NCBI GenBank assembly: GCA_026929865.2
Contig: CM049400.1
Coordinates: forward strand, 15,574,001 to 15,638,000
DNA length: 64,000 nt
Direction of reading: 5' to 3'
From: Hyperoplus lanceolatus
Taxonomy: Eukaryota > Chordata > Actinopteri > Uranoscopiformes > Ammodytidae
A program made the translations under genes and the position numbers. Positions 61,112-64,000 of this stretch are shown here, piece by piece. Numbering within the stretch: position 1 is the stretch's first letter; the number at the start of each line of letters is the position of its first letter. The notes beneath the pieces were generated by a model. That model had not been told where the DNA came from. It saw only the letters and a program-made list of their open reading frames with translations, and did not search any database.

Positions 61112-62204
61112 CAGTGTTGGGAATAACGCCGTTCACCTAAAAGCTCACACGGCTTGTCTGAAGAATCTGCCGTATCTTTTTTTCTAGGGGTTGAATTACT
61201 TTTTCCGTCGTTACAACGCCCTTTGATCAACTGATGAACGTTAAATGTGGTGCGTTACTATTGATTGAATAAACAGTGTAATCCGAACGCACCCCTGGCT
61301 CCATACTACACAAACTGCTAGTGAGGAGACCGGTGTGTTTTAAGTTGTGTTTTATTCAGTGTGGATGACATTATAACTGTCAGTTAGGGGCCATTCGTCA
61401 GTCAGTGAGCGCCTGTTTAGTGAAGTTTCTTTTTCTTTCTCTCTCTGCTGTGTCTGCAGATTTTACGTGGCAGAAGTAACCACCTATCAATCCACGGTTG
61501 AAACGTGCTTTCCCTGAGTTTGTTTGCATCGCCCTTGTGAGTAAGTGCACGGAGTTTCCCGATCTCTATAAATTATAATTTATGCACGTTATTAAACGGC
61601 CGCGATTCGCCGGTTGCAACAGCTGTTTAGCGTGTCATCACGAGCCGAATATTGCTATTGTTCTTTTCCTGGGATCTGTATGCTGCTGTGCATGTTAAAG
61701 AAGGAAATAAACAGCGGATAAATCCTTACTCCTCCTCTCATGTCTCATGCTTCATAGTCTGACGTTTTTGGCCTTAAGTGGTGTGTTAGCCGACACCCCT
61801 GAAGTGAATCCAGTGATATAGGCTAGGAGATCAGCACGGTACATTCAGCAGTTTCTTTTACTACCTTTGTTGAGAACAAAATACTTGAAGTGCAGGATAA
61901 ACCTCTTGATGTCTGTTGATGTGCAATAAATATTGAAGGTTGTGTACCCTACAAGTAGGCCTAGCTCTACTTGTCTGTTCTACTCATTTCAACTAACTTG
62001 TGAAAACTGCTCAGAAAAATCCAAATTTGTTGACATATAGCAACTTTTTTCTTTTTACAGTATAGGCTAACGCAAATAGTTACTTTCCCTGGTAACTAGT
62101 TACTTCTATTATAAAGTAATTCAGTTACTAACTCAGTTACTTTTTGGAACATGTAGTGAGTAACTATAACTAATTACTTTTTTAAAGTAACGTTCCCAAC
62201 ACTG
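61112..62204. mobile_element. hAT element copy 2 (1,093 bp)
   Basis: Same family as 15215-17839: ends CAGTGTTGGGAATAACG and AACGTTCCCAACACTG, with exact 8-bp duplications TTCATTAT at 61104-61111 and 62205-62212. From 61239 to the end it matches copy 1 closely except that the stretch equivalent to 15846-17442 is absent, joining at a CATA shared by both edges. The first ~130 bp are abnormal: they mix element sequence with words that also lie at 62237-62372, outside the element. Confidence 0.93.
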
Positions 62205-62212
62205 TTCATTAT

Positions 62213-63710
62213 GCATCTGATCAGTATGCAACCCTTCACCTAACAGGCTCACAAGACATTTTGTCTGAAGAATCTGCCTTGTATCTTTGAGTTTTCTATA
62301 GGGGTTTGAGATTCAATAGAAGCATTTTCACATTGAAAGAATACTATAGGCATCCTTTGATCAACTGATGAAAGGAGAAAATAAATCTGGTAGAAAAATC
62401 TACAATGTCAAACTCAATTTTGCATTTTTCTAAGGCTAAAAAATGTTTGCTGTTTTTCTTTGTATTTTCCTTGGTATTTTCTTGACTCTCAAACAACTTA
62501 ATTTTAAGGCAAGATGTAAATATGTGTTAAAATAGTTTTTCCAACTATCCTTTTTTGGTACTCATCGTCCATCCCATGGGGGGCTATTCTCTCAGTTACA
62601 CATTTGCGGCATGTCGTTGTGAAATATTCAATGAAATCACCTGTAGTGTCACTGCACAAAATATTTTAAGTGACAAAAGCAAACAAAAAATAATAACAAT
62701 ATTTCACCTTTAAGTTTGTTTTCCTTTCAAGTTAAAAATGCGGACCAAATAACATGTTCCTTATGTGTTGGACAAATACTAGCTTTTTGCAGCCTCTGTA
62801 TCCTTATATTTCTAAGCAAGTAGGTTACAAAAGGAGCCTTTTCCAACCAACAGTCAACAGGGACAGAGAAAAAAGGGCATGCCGAATAAATAGGATGAAA
62901 TCAGATCACAAGGGCCTTGATGTCTAATTCAGGGATTTAGTGAAAGGAACCAAGGGACAGGATGAGGGAGCACACTGACAGCTTGTCCTCTTGATGGCCA
63001 AAACCCGACCCCTGTTGTCTTTCCAAGTCGGGGAGCATTCCCAGCAGATAGACACTGTGGTTTGTTTGCCCTGTCTGGCACACATAGTGCCATACTGTAC
63101 TATTCCCTATTCCTGCTATTTATACCGTTTAACCCATCTTTTGAAATTATATTTTTAAAAGCCATGTTTTCACACCCTTTGAGTTCGAAGCAAATTCCAA
63201 ACTATCCTCTTTGCTGGGGATAATACAATTATAGATCCATCTAAAATCATACTGGTAACTGTATACTCTATGCTTTGGGTCTTCAACTGGCAGGCAGATT
63301 GTGCCTGGTATCATGGATTACAGACCATAATATATTTCTGTCTTCTGTACAGACAATGGGTTATATACAGTCTCTAGCAAATTATTTTAATAAAGTGCTT
63401 GTTGGTTATCCTAAAGCAAAATACAGTATAAACGCAACAGCACTATTGATGGATAAGCAACATATCAAACCATTTAACACTATGGCTATGAACAAACACA
63501 ATTATTTTTTGACCATACCAGTCTTTGAATAATCAATATAAAACATGTTGCAGTATGAGGCTTAATTATATATGTCCACAAACACTCACAAATAATGCTT
63601 ATGCTGGTGTATTTGCTTGTGGATGATTTTCAAATCCCTGTCAGCACACCCACAGTAACAAAGTAACTACTGGTCTCTAAGTATTGCTCTTGGCTCTTGA
63701 AATTTGATGA
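62213..63710. other. Non-coding stretch, nothing recognised
   Basis: Contains the flank words shared with the start of hAT copy 2 (62237-62372). Otherwise no coding signal or repeat ends. Confidence 0.45.
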
Positions 63711-63724
63711 AAATAACACATTTT

Positions 63725-63914
63725 GGGGGCGCCCTTAGCTAAGTTGGTAGGGCGTCCCCCCCATGGGCCTCGGTCAGCAGTGGATCCGGGTTTGATTCCA
63801 GCCCGCGGTCGTTCTCTGTATGTCACTCCCCTCTCTGCCCCATTTCAATTCTGTCTCTACACTATCAATAAAGCATAAAAATGCCAACAAAATATCTTAA
63901 ATTAAAAAAATAAT
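63725..63914 (+). mobile_element. tRNA-derived SINE with 14-bp target duplications
   Basis: The tRNA-like head has an A box TAGCTAAGTTGG (63736-63747) and a B box GGTTTGATTCC (63789-63799), the internal RNA polymerase III promoter. It is followed by CCCCTCTCTGCCCC, a CTATCAATAAAGC tail and an A-rich end. Duplications AAATAACACATTTT lie at 63711-63724 and 63915-63928. The head is a retroposon, not a working tRNA gene: no CCA-ready acceptor stem or clear anticodon loop is seen. Confidence 0.88.
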
Positions 63915-63962
63915 AAATAACACATTTTAATATAACAATAAATAACACATTTTAATATAACA
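63915..63962. repeat. Two-copy 25-bp tandem after the SINE
   Basis: AAATAACACATTTTAATATA plus ACAAT starts at 63915; the same begins again at 63940. The downstream target duplication is therefore present twice. Confidence 0.9.
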
Positions 63963-64000
63963 TCACAAACGGCATTGGCGAATGCACAATATAATTAACT

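Noticed and set aside
63725-63800. tRNA gene
   Set aside because: A and B boxes are present, but the flanking duplications, tail and missing acceptor pairing identify a SINE.
1-64000. A novel multi-gene biological system
   Set aside because: No host coding gene is supported anywhere in the window; the structure seen is explained by layered transposons, microsatellites and possible conserved non-coding DNA.

Overview
This is a piece of a ray-finned fish genome, most likely a percomorph teleost. The base composition is AT-rich. Long AC/TC/TA microsatellites occur, together with a tRNA-derived SINE of the type common in percomorphs, and dense non-autonomous DNA transposons (hAT, Harbinger-like and TTAA-targeting). 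No open reading frame reads as a host protein. I see no tRNA, rRNA, CRISPR or operon-like structure. The window is best read as intergenic or deep intronic DNA shaped by transposons. The species cannot be named from the sequence.

Layout. 1-5.5 kb: AT-rich DNA with a GT-rich tandem duplication, dispersed repeat B and a TC microsatellite. 5.5-6.1 kb: dispersed repeat A (a reversed copy lies at 23.7-24.2 kb). 9.4-10.4 kb: a complete 1,020-bp Harbinger-like element with TAA duplications. 13.6-14.2 kb: a complete hAT MITE with a SINE fragment inside. 15.0-20.7 kb: the most structured region. A LINE 5' part is split by what looks like a solo LTR, which was itself hit by two hAT elements, one of them carrying a third hAT. 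21.1-25.4 kb: another nest, the reversed repeat A and a further hAT element. 30.2-32.6 kb: a reversed repeat B followed by a transposon mosaic. 35.8-39.7 kb: a TTAA-flanked MITE, then a larger TTAA-flanked element containing a second element and a ~180-bp tandem array. 40.7 kb: a TA array. 43.3-43.8 kb: MITE fragments. 48.1-48.7 kb: a reversed relative of the 35.8-kb MITE. 50.6 kb: a short palindromic MITE. 55.1 kb: a solo LTR with inverted ends. 56.9 kb: LTR-like DNA with a 15-bp tandem. 58.2-59.6 kb: short duplications and a common fish repeat. 61.1-62.2 kb: a second copy of the 15.2-kb hAT element. 63.7 kb: an intact tRNA-SINE.

The elements do not form a pathway. What they offer is a readable insertion history through target-site duplications and nesting. 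The most unusual signal is at 61.1 kb. The first ~130 bp of that hAT copy are interleaved with sequence that also lies just downstream of the element, as expected if an inserted and an empty allele were blended into one consensus. That would make it a recent, still polymorphic insertion. I found no evidence for a new multi-gene biological system. Stretches described as 'nothing seen' were read for ORFs, termini and repeats by eye only; conserved non-coding elements could be there and be missed.
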